Below are positions 18,464 to 27,216 of a stretch of DNA of 64,000 nucleotides, in pieces (positions within the stretch are counted from its first letter, which is position 1; each line of letters starts with the position of its first letter). Origin of the DNA: Paenibacillus kyungheensis (lineage in GTDB: Bacteria > Bacillota > Bacilli > Paenibacillales > Paenibacillaceae); assembly GCF_028606985.1 (NCBI RefSeq), contig NZ_CP117416.1:3324001-3388000 (forward strand), read 5' to 3'. The notes under the pieces are model-generated. The model was not told where the DNA came from and made no database searches. It was given only the letters and a program-made list of their open reading frames with translations. A program made the position numbers and the translations under genes.

Positions 18464-19201
18464 TTAATCTAGTGGTGTATTTTTGGAAGAGTCCGACGGT
18501 GTAGCGATAGTCTGATCAGAAGTAGAACGTTCTTCTGCACCTAATCCCTGATCAGATACAATATCTTCTGCTATTTCTGTGAGCTCTTCACCCAATTCTT
18601 CTAACGCTTCTATATCTTCACTATGAACCTGTTCTTCCAAACGTTCGAACAATAGCTGTGTTTCCCCTTCGAGATCTTCCGCATTTTCAAAAGCAGACGC
18701 ATCGGGAAGTTCACGAATATTGCCAAGTCCGAAATAATCTAAAAATGATTTGGTCGTACCGTATAAAATAGGGCGTCCTATTGCTTCAGCCCGTCCAGTT
18801 TCTTGAATCAAATCTTTATTGACTAATGTGTAAATTGCACGCTCGGATTTGACACCACGAATCTCTTCAATCTCAATTCGTGTAATCGGCTGGCGATACG
18901 CTACAATCGATAATGTTTCAAGCGCAGCTTGAGATAAAGAAGAACGGGAAGGGGAGTATGCCAATCGTTCATAATATTCAGCATGTGCACGTATCGTAGA
19001 TAACTGATAGCCACCTGCGATATTAACCACCTGAATCCCCCGTCTTGCTTTTTTCAGATCAGCTTGCAGTTCTTCGATAGCGATCTGTACCGTTTGTACC
19101 GGTTGATCGGTCACTTCTGAAATCTGCTTCGCATTCAATCCTTCTTCTCCAGCCAGAAATAACATACCTTCAATAATCGACTTCAATTTCTGGGACTTCA
19201 T
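18464..19201 (-). CDS. scpB: Segregation and condensation protein B
   Basis: Winged-helix subunit of the SMC-ScpAB condensin complex, needed for chromosome organisation and segregation. The family core is clear: IIEGMLFLAGEEGLNAKQ at the N-terminus, ALETLSIVAYRQPITRIEIEEIRGV near 85-110 and RPILYGTT near 140. The acidic, low-complexity tail after about residue 175 makes it somewhat longer (245) than Bacillus ScpB. It overlaps the end of scpA by 32 nt, so the two are coupled. In Bacillus subtilis ypuI, dacB and spmAB follow; here the iron operon lies in that place. Confidence 0.95.
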   Translation of the reverse strand: MKSQKLKSIIEGMLFLAGEEGLNAKQISEVTDQPVQTVQIAIEELQADLKKARRGIQVVNIAGGYQLSTIRAHAEYYERLAYSPSRSSLSQAALETLSIVAYRQPITRIEIEEIRGVKSERAIYTLVNKDLIQETGRAEAIGRPILYGTTKSFLDYFGLGNIRELPDASAFENAEDLEGETQLLFERLEEQVHSEDIEALEELGEELTEIAEDIVSDQGLGAEERSTSDQTIATPSDSSKNTPLD

Positions 19202-19964
19202 TGTTACTTATTTCACCTCTCCACTCCATCACGATATCGTCAAAAAGCCGGCTTTGGTAGCAGGAAATTTGCTTCATTTTCATTAATTCCAGCACAGCCA
19301 AAAAAGTCACCACGATCTCATGACGATACATTTCCTGGTGTAGCAGTTTGGAAAACAACAAGCTTTCTCCTTTTCCTAACCCTTGAAACCGGGTAGACAC
19401 TTCACGTATCCGATCCTTCACCGAAATCTCATCACGCTGAATCCGGGTCACCTGTGTACGGCGTACGACTTTACGAAGAGCTTTACGAAAAGCCTCCATC
19501 AAATCTATCGTATGCAGACCTTCCACTGGATTCACATCGTCTTTCGGCATAAAAGGGGTCAAGTCTTCCGGCTCTTTTGTAAAAATCAGGCTACGCTCGG
19601 TTTCCATTTCTCGCAAATGCACAGCAATTCCTTTGTACTTGCGGTATTCCACCAGCTTGCGTACTAACTCTGCACGCGGGTCCAGATCGTCTTCCTCATA
19701 ATAATCAAAATCATCCATCTCCATCACAGGCGGACGTGGCAATAGCAATTTGCTTTTGATCGACAATAATGTCGCTGCCATCACTAGAAATTCACTGGTC
19801 ACTTCAAGTTCCAATTCTTTCATGCTATGAAGATATTCCAGATATTGATCTGTAATTTTGCTGATCGGAATATCCTGGATATTAATTTCAGATTCATCAA
19901 TTAAATGAAGCAACAAATCGAGCGGCCCTTCAAACGTTTCCAGTTTGTACAGTACAGTCGTCAC
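19170..19964 (-). CDS. scpA: Segregation and condensation protein A (kleisin)
   Basis: Kleisin subunit bridging the SMC dimer. The start is taken at GTG 19962-19964, seven bases after AAGAGGAG, giving the usual N-terminus TTVLYKLETFEGPLDLLLHLI. An ATG at 19985 lies ahead of that ribosome site and is unlikely. LEYLHSMKELELEVTSEFLVMAATLLSIKSKLLLP and the C-terminal winged-helix segment are typical. About 264 residues. It sits directly downstream of the riboflavin operon, separated by a terminator, the same order as in Bacillus subtilis. Confidence 0.95.
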   Translation of the reverse strand: MTTVLYKLETFEGPLDLLLHLIDESEINIQDIPISKITDQYLEYLHSMKELELEVTSEFLVMAATLLSIKSKLLLPRPPVMEMDDFDYYEEDDLDPRAELVRKLVEYRKYKGIAVHLREMETERSLIFTKEPEDLTPFMPKDDVNPVEGLHTIDLMEAFRKALRKVVRRTQVTRIQRDEISVKDRIREVSTRFQGLGKGESLLFSKLLHQEMYRHEIVVTFLAVLELMKMKQISCYQSRLFDDIVMEWRGEISNNEVPEIEVDY

Positions 19965-20042
19965 TGGACCACTCCTCTTAATCAATAGATTCTCATCTCT
20001 TATTGTATCTTAATCGCGCACTTTTCACAGTATATATTCAGC

Positions 20043-20077
20043 AAAAAAAGGGCAATCCCTGTTTCTGCCCTTTTTTT
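20043..20077. terminator. Bidirectional terminator after the riboflavin operon
   Basis: AAAAAAAGGGCA at 20043-20054 pairs with TGCCCTTTTTTT at 20066-20077. It closes the minus-strand rib operon. The 190 nt between it and the ribH stop are AT-rich and hold nothing I can name; in Bacillus subtilis a ribT gene follows ribH, and it is absent here. Confidence 0.85.
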
Positions 20078-20269
20078 CGCTTATTATTTTATTATCATAC
20101 GATAAATATTGTAGATATAATATATACATTTGCAGTAAACACGACATCAATAACATCAAAACAATCTTTTATTGTACAAGATGAATGATTACCAAATGAA
20201 CTAAAACATATACCATATCAAACTACATTCAAGCGTACGTGCTTATTGCTCAAAGATAGACTTGATCTA

Positions 20270-20746
20270 TTATTTCATCATTTTAGTTAAATTCGCCATT
20301 TCGATCGCTGCGTTAGCTGAATCCCAACCTTTATTACCTGCTTTGGTTCCTGCGCGTTCAATCGCTTGTTCAATACTTTCAGTCGTTACAATACCGAAAA
20401 TAACAGGTACGCCTGTTTTCAAATTAATCGCAGATACGCCTTTAGCTACTTCATTACATACATAATCATAATGAGTTGTAGATCCGCGGATTACTGTACC
20501 TAATGTGATCACTGCATCATACTTTCCGCTTTCAGCCATTTTTTGCGCAACTAAAGGAATTTCAAAAGCTCCTGGAACCCATGCCACATCAATATCATTT
20601 TCAGCAGTACCATGACGCTTGAGTGCATCAAGTGCTCCACCTAACAATTTGGTGGTAATAAACTCATTAAAACGTCCAACAACGATACCAAATTTAAGAT
20701 CCTGCGCGATTAAATGTCCTTCAAAAATATTAGCCATAGTGTTCAT
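20270..20746 (-). CDS. ribH: 6,7-dimethyl-8-ribityllumazine synthase
   Basis: Condenses the 4-carbon DHBP with the pyrimidine intermediate to form lumazine, the penultimate step of riboflavin synthesis; the family assembles as a 60-mer capsid. Motifs: [12 protein letters not shown] near 20-31, [10 protein letters not shown], and [13 protein letters not shown] with the conserved His92. Length 158 is normal. Either of two nearby ATGs (MNTMANIF) could be used. Last gene of the FMN-riboswitch operon, 15 nt after ribB. Confidence 0.97.
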   Translation of the reverse strand: MNTMANIFEGHLIAQDLKFGIVVGRFNEFITTKLLGGALDALKRHGTAENDIDVAWVPGAFEIPLVAQKMAESGKYDAVITLGTVIRGSTTHYDYVCNEVAKGVSAINLKTGVPVIFGIVTTESIEQAIERAGTKAGNKGWDSANAAIEMANLTKMMK

Positions 20747-20761
20747 CCTCTTTTCGGTAGA

Positions 20762-21409
20762 TTAGTTTGAGTGGGTATTCACAGTTGGAGACGTCTGCTC
20801 CAAATAAGCTATTAAAGCTTGAATGCTGATCAATTGAAGATGGTGTTGCTTGGCGATTGCTTCAAGCTCCGGTAAACGCGCCATCGTGCCGTCTGTATTC
20901 ATAATTTCACAGATCACACCAGCAGGTGGAGCATCACATAAGCGTGCCAAATCAATCGCTGCTTCTGTATGCCCGGGACGTTGCCGTACACCGCCTTCAC
21001 TTGCAATCAATGGAAACATATGACCCGGACGGCGAAAATGGGCTGGTGTAGCTTCTGGATCGGTCAGACCTATTACTGTCATAGATCGCTCTTGTGCAGA
21101 GATACCTGTAGAAGTGCTAATATGATCGACGGATACCGTAAAAGCTGTGCCATGATAATCAGTATTTTGTGCTACCATCGGAATCAGTTCTAACTCGGCA
21201 GCACGTCCACTTGTGATCGGAGCACATACCAAGCCTCGACCTTCTGTGACCATAAAGTTGATCACTTCAGGGGTAGCACGATCTGCCAAAGCGATAAAGT
21301 CGCCTTCATTTTCCCGATCTTCATCATCGACTACGATAATCACTTTGCCCTGTTTAAGATCAGCTACTGCTGCTTCTATCGCATCTAAGTTTGTAGATTT
21401 GTGATTCAT
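20762..21409 (-). CDS. ribB: 3,4-dihydroxy-2-butanone 4-phosphate synthase, standalone (no GTP cyclohydrolase II domain)
   Basis: Makes the 4-carbon unit for riboflavin from ribulose 5-phosphate. All family motifs are present: [12 protein letters not shown] with the catalytic acidic loop (about 28-38), [38 protein letters not shown] and [17 protein letters not shown]. The protein stops at residue 215 just where the second domain, GTP cyclohydrolase II, begins in the fused RibBA usual in Firmicutes. Only 15 nt separate its stop from ribH, so no remnant of the second domain survives. The organism must obtain the GTP cyclohydrolase step from a gene elsewhere, or not make riboflavin. Confidence 0.95.
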   Translation of the reverse strand: MNHKSTNLDAIEAAVADLKQGKVIIVVDDEDRENEGDFIALADRATPEVINFMVTEGRGLVCAPITSGRAAELELIPMVAQNTDYHGTAFTVSVDHISTSTGISAQERSMTVIGLTDPEATPAHFRRPGHMFPLIASEGGVRQRPGHTEAAIDLARLCDAPPAGVICEIMNTDGTMARLPELEAIAKQHHLQLISIQALIAYLEQTSPTVNTHSN

Positions 21410-21424
21410 CGATATAACCTCCCT

Positions 21425-21710
21425 CTTGAACCATGTCGCGCTTATAGTACCAAGCGCTTATTGTAAGATATTTTGCTTTGCAAAAATCATTTTTTTATTG
21501 AAACCTTGTCGCGCTTATGGTGCCAAGCGCTTACTGTAAGATATTTTGCTTTGCAAAAATCATTTTTTTATTGAATCTTGTCGCGCTTATGGTGCCAAGC
21601 GCTTACTGTAAGATATTTTGCTTTGCAAAAATCATCCTTTATTAAACCTTGTCGCGCTTTTACTTCCAAGCGCTTACATATATCCATTTTCTTGCAAAAA
21701 TCGGCTTGTG
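21425..21710. repeat. Tandem 71-73-bp repeat, three good copies plus a diverged fourth, between ribE and ribB
   Basis: The marker TGTCGCGCTT recurs at 21434, 21507, 21579 and 21650, giving periods of 73, 72 and 71 bp. Each unit contains GCGCTT and AAGCGC as inverted arms around a short loop, then GATATTTTGC and GCAAAAATC as a second small hairpin. The first three copies differ at a few bases; the fourth is diverged after its first third and runs into the 3' end of ribE. The array is transcribed within the rib operon and would form a string of hairpins. No spacers separate the copies, so it is not CRISPR. Confidence 0.9.
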
Positions 21711-22345
21711 ATTGATGGCTTTTTCTGACTGGTGGCATCATTCGCTGTATTCGATTGGTATTGTAGTAAATGCTCCACATACTTACCAAGCACATCGCAT
21801 TCAATATTGACCATATCGCCTGCTTTTCGATAAGCAAGTACAGTTTCTTTGAGTGTATGTGGAATGATAGAGATTGTGAATGAAGTCGTTGTTACCGATA
21901 CAACCGTCAAGCTGATGCCATCGACAGTGATAGACCCTTTCGGAATAATATAACGAAATAAATCATGATCGGTCGGAGCAATCTGGAAAATAACAGCATT
22001 CTGGTTGCTTTGTATTTGTTCAATATGTGCTGTGCCATCCACATGACCTTGTACGATATGCCCTCCGAAGCGTCCATTCGCTATCATTGCTCGCTCTAGA
22101 TTAATAGGGCTGCCTGTTTTTAACTGTTTAAGACTAGAAGAACGATACGTTTCTGGCATGACATCTACAGTAAATAGAGAATCTGCTATCGTGGTAACCG
22201 TTAAGCATACCCCGTTGCATGAGACACTATCTCCAATCTGAAGTCCGTCCATAATACGTGATGCTTGAATACCAAGAACCATCGTTTCACCGCGCCGTCC
22301 ATTTTGTCGGAGTGTACCTATTTCTTCGATTAGTCCGGTAAACAT
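21674..22345 (-). CDS. ribE: Riboflavin synthase alpha chain
   Basis: Dismutates two lumazines to riboflavin. The start is the ATG at 22343-22345 (MFTGLIEEIGTL), six bases after AAAGGAGG; longer frames would start before the ribosome site. Two duplicated lumazine-binding halves are visible: SVSCNGVCLTVT with NLERAM and GGHIVQGHVDGTA, then ITVDGISLTVV with NIECDVLGKYVEH. The 3' end, coding NGYM, is formed by the diverged last copy of the tandem repeat, so the repeat array has probably altered the C-terminus. Second gene of the riboflavin operon. Confidence 0.95.
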   Translation of the reverse strand: MFTGLIEEIGTLRQNGRRGETMVLGIQASRIMDGLQIGDSVSCNGVCLTVTTIADSLFTVDVMPETYRSSSLKQLKTGSPINLERAMIANGRFGGHIVQGHVDGTAHIEQIQSNQNAVIFQIAPTDHDLFRYIIPKGSITVDGISLTVVSVTTTSFTISIIPHTLKETVLAYRKAGDMVNIECDVLGKYVEHLLQYQSNTANDATSQKKPSITSRFLQENGYM

Positions 22346-22386
22346 AGACATCCTCCTTTCTACCAAGATGGTCTGCTATTTGAATA

Positions 22387-23487
22387 TTAGAGATGATGAT
22401 AACGTGGTAATCCACTGATATAAATATTGTCATCTAACGTCTCTATTTCGATCTCATCTAGTGTTACAGCTTGATTCATTTTTTCAAATCCATCAAAAGC
22501 GAATGTTGATAACGTACCGCCAATAATCTTAGGAGCGAAAAATAAAGTAACTCGATCGATTAGTCCTGCTTCAAGCATCGAACCATTTAAGGTACCGCCA
22601 CCTTCTAACAAAATCGAAGAAATCTCAAGTTCGCCAAGCTTTTTCATCGCAAAAGGAAGATCTACATACGGCCCGCTACCACAGATGATAACGGTGATAC
22701 CACGTTCTTGCAGTTCATGGATACGATCCCGATCCGCTTGATAAGTAGTGACAATAATCGTAGGCGCTACGTCTGTATTTAATAACTTGGCGGTATCTGG
22801 AATACGTAGTTGTGAGTCAATCACAATACGGGTAGGCTGAACGCCAGTCACTTCTGTACGTGTCGTCAGCTCAGGATCATCGGCTAATACTGTGCCGATT
22901 CCCACCATAATACCTTGATGACGATGACGCATCGTATGAACAATCGCACGAGCATCGCTATTGGAGATCCATTTGCTATCACCGGTACGAGACGCTAGAC
23001 GACCATCTAACGTACTGGCTGTTTTGAGCGTCACAAAAGGGAGCCCTGTTGTAATATATTTGTTAAACGTTTCGTTAAGTCGTGCCGAGCGCTTCGCCAA
23101 TACACCGGTCACCACTTCGATTCCATGATTACGCAGTCGTTCGATTCCAGAACCTGCTACCTGTGGATTCGGATCTACAGCAGCAACAACGACTCGTTTT
23201 ACTTTTTCTTTGATCAGACGATCACTACAAGGTGGCGTTTTGCCATAATGACTGCATGGTTCTAACGTCACATATGCTGTAGCGCCTTCTGCTTGATCTC
23301 CTGCCATATTAAGTGCATGTACTTCAGCATGTCCGGTTCCTCGCTGTAAATGTGCACCCATTCCTACGATTCTGCCGTCTTTCACAACCACACAACCGAC
23401 CACAGGGTTAATATCTGTCTGCCCTTGAGCTTTTTCTGCCAAGTCCAGTGCTAGGGTCATGTAAAATTCATCATTGATTACGTTCAT
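22387..23487 (-). CDS. ribD: Bifunctional diaminohydroxyphosphoribosylaminopyrimidine deaminase / 5-amino-6-(5-phosphoribosylamino)uracil reductase
   Basis: Carries out the second and third steps of riboflavin synthesis. The N-terminal zinc deaminase domain shows His53 and Glu55 in TGHAEVHAL and the cysteines Cys78 and Cys87 in LEPCSHYGKTPPC. The C-terminal reductase domain begins near residue 147 (PFVTLKTASTLDGRLA) and includes SILLEGGGTLNGSML. Length 366 is normal. First gene of the operon, about 470 nt downstream of the FMN riboswitch and about 155 nt after the attenuator hairpin. Confidence 0.97.
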   Translation of the reverse strand: MNVINDEFYMTLALDLAEKAQGQTDINPVVGCVVVKDGRIVGMGAHLQRGTGHAEVHALNMAGDQAEGATAYVTLEPCSHYGKTPPCSDRLIKEKVKRVVVAAVDPNPQVAGSGIERLRNHGIEVVTGVLAKRSARLNETFNKYITTGLPFVTLKTASTLDGRLASRTGDSKWISNSDARAIVHTMRHRHQGIMVGIGTVLADDPELTTRTEVTGVQPTRIVIDSQLRIPDTAKLLNTDVAPTIIVTTYQADRDRIHELQERGITVIICGSGPYVDLPFAMKKLGELEISSILLEGGGTLNGSMLEAGLIDRVTLFFAPKIIGGTLSTFAFDGFEKMNQAVTLDEIEIETLDDNIYISGLPRYHHL

Positions 23488-23640
23488 TATTCAGGGCTCC
23501 TTTGACACCATAAAAAATTCATAACTGCATGCTTTGTGCTTGATCAAAGTGCTGTTACGAGTTTGATCGTAGTATCATCATATTTAGTTACTATTCATAA
23601 TTTAATAACTAAATTATAAAGTGTATACCGATATAATGAC

Positions 23641-23690
23641 AAGCAAAAAGCCCTGTAAACCGGAAGAGTATCCGAATGTTTACAGGGCTT
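23641..23690 (-). terminator. Attenuator-type terminator in the rib leader
   Basis: A 13-bp stem, AAGCCCTGTAAAC at 23648-23660 with GTTTACAGGGCTT at 23678-23690, followed on the minus strand by TTTTT. It lies between the FMN aptamer and ribD and is the likely off-switch. It is about 265 nt beyond the aptamer, a long distance for a direct expression platform. Within the leader I see nothing else except AT-rich sequence. Confidence 0.85.
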
Positions 23691-23954
23691 AACATAATAA
23701 TGTATAGGAGTAAGAATCTAATGTACCTCTTATAGAGTGCGCATATGTCTGTATATCTACAGCGCAAAGACTGTATACGTACTACTGGCTTCAGTTTGAT
23801 CCACTGATCCAATTTTTACATATGTGCTACATATAGAATCTATTTAGATGCCAAAGAAACCTAAAGATGCTCAGGTATCTTGCTTCATCAAAATAGTAAA
23901 CTATACACTCAAATAAGTGCACCTTAATTCAGAAATCGCTGTGCAAGCGACCTC

Positions 23955-24114
23955 TGTATCCCTCTCCCATCCAGACTATACTGTCGGCTCCGGATTCTCA
24001 CCAGATCCACCGTCTATGGTTATTACACATAGCCGGGTCACGGACTTAGAGATCACATATTATCTTGATCTCAACACCGCCGGTGGGGAATTTCGCCCCG
24101 CCCCGAAGGATAAA
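23955..24114 (-). ncRNA. FMN riboswitch (RFN element)
   Basis: On the minus strand the leader opens with TATCCTTCGGGGC and runs through the conserved blocks GGCGGT, CCCGGCTATGTG, GACGGTGGATCTGGTGAGA and GACAGTATAGTCTGGATGGG to AGAGGGA, the sequence signature of the RFN element. It binds FMN and shuts down the riboflavin operon when flavin is plentiful. It precedes ribD with an intervening terminator. Confidence 0.97.
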
Positions 24115-24152
24115 TTATGAAGTTATTATCACTATTTCACTGTGATGCTGAA

Positions 24153-24181
24153 ATCATATCATCCACACACGCAAAAATCAA
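24153..24181 (-). promoter_or_regulatory. Promoter of the riboflavin operon
   Basis: On the minus strand TTGATT (24176-24181) and TATGAT (24153-24158) are 17 bp apart. The predicted start lies about 30 nt ahead of the FMN riboswitch, as expected for a rib leader. Confidence 0.65.
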
Positions 24182-24363
24182 GAAACCTAACTTTTTCTAT
24201 ACGCTACATGCTGTGATATCATCATTATTTATTTTATCTACAAGTGCTTTCATGATTCTGCTACCTCTATTGTTGTATAATAAATTCGCGTTTTATTTTT
24301 TAAAATGATAGATTGTTTTTCGTCTAATATCCTTACCATTATACTAATCGAAAGGTGATTATT

Positions 24364-24735
24364 ATGTTTTTAATCAACAAAAAACTAATCCGCAAATTGA
24401 CTGCACCTTATCAAGAAATGAATATGCAGATCTGTTATGCTACACCTCAACACTTTTCAGCGTATTCCAGTAAAGCTGTATTGCTACTTAATGATGAGAA
24501 ACTTATCGTTTTATTTCTTAACTTCTTTTCTTCCAAAGTGATCCATACCGTTGAATTACCGATTGCTGATCTACAAGAGCATCATTATAATCAAGGAATT
24601 TCACTGGCTTCAACATGGTCATTTCAAAGTAACGGACAATCGTGGCGCTTTCAGATTCTCAAAAAGATTATCCCACTTGGTAAGATGCAACAACAGTTTT
24701 TAGACTTTCTACATGACCATATAATCTATACATAA
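24364..24735 (+). CDS. Conserved-looking small protein of unknown function, possibly PH-like
   Basis: I do not recognise this 123-residue protein. The ATG at 24364 lies six bases after AAAGGTG; a GTG nine bases earlier overlaps that ribosome site and is unlikely. There is no signal peptide or clear membrane segment. The alternating hydrophobic pattern (KAVLLLNDEKLIVLFLNFFSSKVIHTVELPIADL, then WRFQILKKIIPLG, then a final helix) suggests a small beta-barrel ending in a helix, as in bacterial pleckstrin-like domains; that is inference only. It is a lone plus-strand gene between two minus-strand units and ends at a shared terminator. Confidence 0.7.
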   Translation: MFLINKKLIRKLTAPYQEMNMQICYATPQHFSAYSSKAVLLLNDEKLIVLFLNFFSSKVIHTVELPIADLQEHHYNQGISLASTWSFQSNGQSWRFQILKKIIPLGKMQQQFLDFLHDHIIYT

Positions 24736-24744
24736 ATAGAACGC

Positions 24745-24797
24745 AAAAAAACCCCTAATAACCCTCTGCTACAGTTGTAAAAGAAGGGTTATTAGGG
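24745..24797. terminator. Terminator between the small plus-strand gene and the amidohydrolase
   Basis: CCCTAATAACCCT at 24753-24765 pairs perfectly with AGGGTTATTAGGG at 24785-24797. The A-run at 24745-24751 becomes a T-run on the minus strand, so it mainly ends the amidohydrolase transcript. Confidence 0.88.
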
Positions 24798-24844
24798 TTG
24801 TGAAATATCTGCCTCTGTGTATTTAGTAGATATCTCCTAACCGT

Positions 24845-26446
24845 TTACGCTTGATAAGCAATCTGTCCATTCACCACTGTCATACGCACAGCCGTCTGCA
24901 ACAGAGATTCGGAATCGGTAGTAATATCTCGATCAATTACTGTAAAATCAGCCGCTTTGCCAACGTGAATACTACCACGTTCTTGTTCTTCGCCTGCTGC
25001 TTGTGCACTCCCTACTGTAAACAAATGAATCGCTTCAGCAATACTAAGTCGCTCCTGTGGGAAATATCCTTCGGCTGGCTCTGTAACATAAGGTCTACGA
25101 CGGGTAACTGCGGCATGGATACCGAGCATCGGGTCAAGCGGTTCAATAGGTGCATCGCTTCCACCTGCACAGATCACACCAGCATCTATTAACTTTTTCC
25201 AGGCGTACAAATAATCAGTACGTTCTGCACCTACACGCTCCATCACCCAGGGAAAATCACTGGCAACAAATCGAGGCTGGATATCTGCAATAAGTGGTAA
25301 TTGCGTCATTCGCTCAAGCAGTTGTTGATCCAATACCTGCGCATGGATAAATCGATCGGGCAAGTGTGAAATACCTTGCAACGGATGAGCTTCCATCGTT
25401 GATAATGTAAGATCTGCCGCACCATCACCAATGGCATGTACAGCAATCGGATAGCCTAGCGAACGGGCATAGGATGTAATTTCATTTAACTGTGCCGTCG
25501 TATGAATCGCCATTCCGCGTGTATGAGGTGCATCACTATACGGTTGTTGTAATAGCGCTGTACGCCCTCCAATCGCTCCGTCAGAGAACAATTTGGCTGC
25601 ACCAATACGTAACCATTCATCTCCGTCACCTGCCCGTAATCCCAATGCTTGGGCTTCTTGTAAATGAGTATAAAAAATCAATTGATGGGTGCGGAATGGT
25701 AGTCCTTCTGCATGCAATTCACGATAAATCTGTAGCATAGTCTCTATACTGCCCAAAAATCGTAAATCTTCGGTATGGGATGCGGTTAATCCTAATCGAA
25801 GTGCATCCTGACAAGCGCGCCGAATCGCTTCTTTTTTGGTAGTATAATCTGGTTCTGGCTGTACTGCGGTAAAAGCTGCTGAAGCTTCTTCATAAATCCA
25901 TCCGTTCAACTCTCCAGCTTCATCCCTTCCAAACGAACCTGCTTCAGGATCAGGTGAAGATGAGGTCACTCCTGCTTTGGCAAAGGCTACACTATTACCT
26001 AAAAAAGCATGAAAACAGGTACGGGTCAGATAAATAGGATGATTTGTCGTAATCTCATCTAACTCTGTTCGTAGTGGCGGAATCGGTGGATCAAAATTAT
26101 TCTCATTCCAGTTCAATCCAACAATCCATTCCCCTACAGGCATTACTTCTGCACGCTGACGGATCAACTGAATCATATCTTCTTTGGAGGTCACGTCTGA
26201 GAAATCGAGCATAGATAATTTCATTCCATGCATAGATAAATGCATATGCGAATCGACTAAGCCGGGCAATACATAAGCGCCATCCCAGTCCACTTGACGG
26301 TAATCTTTGCCTGATAATTGTAGCGATAATTCTTGCGTCGTACCGATTGCAGAGATGATTCCATTTTCTATGTAAACTGCATCTGCTTCTGCGGGAAGAT
26401 GAGAGCTAAATGCAAATTTGCCATGGGTGAATAATGTTCCTGACAT
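24845..26446 (-). CDS. YtcJ-like metal-dependent amidohydrolase
   Basis: Predicted cytoplasmic metal hydrolase of the amidohydrolase superfamily. The first metal motif is His67-x-His69 in VDSHMHLSMHG, AVHAIGDGAADL lies near residue 335, and the last motif is AGGSDAPIEPLDP. The N- and C-terminal strands form the composite beta-sandwich (ENGIISAIGT and GKAADFTVID). Length 533 matches the YtcJ-like group. The substrate is not known for this group, so no specific reaction is claimed. It stands as a single gene downstream of ppiB with a terminator on each side. Confidence 0.9.
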   Translation of the reverse strand: MSGTLFTHGKFAFSSHLPAEADAVYIENGIISAIGTTQELSLQLSGKDYRQVDWDGAYVLPGLVDSHMHLSMHGMKLSMLDFSDVTSKEDMIQLIRQRAEVMPVGEWIVGLNWNENNFDPPIPPLRTELDEITTNHPIYLTRTCFHAFLGNSVAFAKAGVTSSSPDPEAGSFGRDEAGELNGWIYEEASAAFTAVQPEPDYTTKKEAIRRACQDALRLGLTASHTEDLRFLGSIETMLQIYRELHAEGLPFRTHQLIFYTHLQEAQALGLRAGDGDEWLRIGAAKLFSDGAIGGRTALLQQPYSDAPHTRGMAIHTTAQLNEITSYARSLGYPIAVHAIGDGAADLTLSTMEAHPLQGISHLPDRFIHAQVLDQQLLERMTQLPLIADIQPRFVASDFPWVMERVGAERTDYLYAWKKLIDAGVICAGGSDAPIEPLDPMLGIHAAVTRRRPYVTEPAEGYFPQERLSIAEAIHLFTVGSAQAAGEEQERGSIHVGKAADFTVIDRDITTDSESLLQTAVRMTVVNGQIAYQA

Positions 26447-26474
26447 TGGTTTACACTCCTTTAGCAGATTTTTA

Positions 26475-26513
26475 GTAAAAAAAGAGCCTGCATTATAAAT
26501 GCAGACCCTTATT
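26475..26513 (-). terminator. Terminator after ppiB
   Basis: GGTCTGCATT and AATGCAGGC on the minus strand form a stem with a TAT loop, followed by a run of seven T. It separates ppiB from the amidohydrolase gene. Confidence 0.8.
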
Positions 26514-26529
26514 GCTGTTGGAAAAAAGC

Positions 26530-26961
26530 TTACGCTTCTACAACTGCAACAGTTTCCATTTTGTCGCTACCTTTAAGAGCATCAACATATTCCAAACCTT
26601 TTACTACTTTACCGAACACTGTATGTTGTCCATCCAAGTGTGGTTGTGGTTGGTAGCAGATGTAGAACTGGCTTCCGCCTGTGTTGCGTCCTGCATGAGC
26701 CATAGCCAAAGAACCGCGCTCGTGTTTGTTCGGGTTGATTTCGCAGTTGATTGTGTAACCTGGGCCACCAGTACCTGTACCGTTAGGGCATCCGCCTTGT
26801 GCTACAAAACCAGGGATAACACGGTGGAATGTTAATCCATTGTAGAAACCTTCGTTTGCTAATTTTTCAAAGTTAGCAACCGTATTCGGTGCATCTTGTT
26901 CAAACAGGTCGATTACTACTTCGCCGCCGTTTGCAAGTTTGATGTTCGCTTGTTTAGACAT
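26530..26961 (-). CDS. ppiB: Peptidyl-prolyl cis-trans isomerase, cyclophilin type
   Basis: Cytoplasmic protein-folding enzyme. Cyclophilin core motifs are [13 protein letters not shown] (catalytic Arg near residue 47), [11 protein letters not shown] and [15 protein letters not shown]. The 143-residue length matches Bacillus PpiB. A GAGAGGAG ribosome site precedes the ATG. Position between the riboflavin operon and lysA corresponds to the Bacillus subtilis order. The 255-nt region upstream contains a 9-bp inverted repeat listed separately. Confidence 0.96.
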   Translation of the reverse strand: MSKQANIKLANGGEVVIDLFEQDAPNTVANFEKLANEGFYNGLTFHRVIPGFVAQGGCPNGTGTGGPGYTINCEINPNKHERGSLAMAHAGRNTGGSQFYICYQPQPHLDGQHTVFGKVVKGLEYVDALKGSDKMETVAVVEA

Positions 26962-26997
26962 AATATAATAAATCTCCTCTCAATTAAAAACAGAAAT

Positions 26998-27065
26998 TAG
27001 GATGCTTGCCTCTACTTCACTCTAGTACGATTAAGCAAGAATTAGTTCTGTAGGACAGCATCCTA
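26998..27065. other. Inverted repeat in the lysA-ppiB spacer
   Basis: TAGGATGCT at 26998-27006 pairs with AGCATCCTA at 27057-27065 around a 50-nt loop. It may be a terminator arm of lysA without a T-run or a structured leader of ppiB; the sequence does not decide. The rest of the spacer up to 27216 is AT-rich with nothing recognisable. Confidence 0.35.
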
Positions 27066-27216
27066 TTTAGTTTACTATGAAAATGAATTCTGCGCAAAGG
27101 CATGTTCACTTGTTTATCGTTTTATATGGTGAGCAATACACTCAAAATTCCAGTTCATATAGAGATAATGACAGCATTTTTTTATATACTATCGTTGCTA
27201 TAGTGATTCTATTTAT

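Noticed and set aside
21425-21710. CRISPR array
   Set aside because: The repeats are contiguous, about 72 bp long, with no unique spacers and no cas genes nearby.
23917-24120. Plus-strand protein-coding frame over the FMN riboswitch
   Set aside because: It is the antisense of the conserved riboswitch sequence, and has no ribosome site.
24355-24363. GTG start for the small plus-strand protein
   Set aside because: The codon overlaps the AAAGGTG ribosome site; the ATG at 24364 is correctly spaced.
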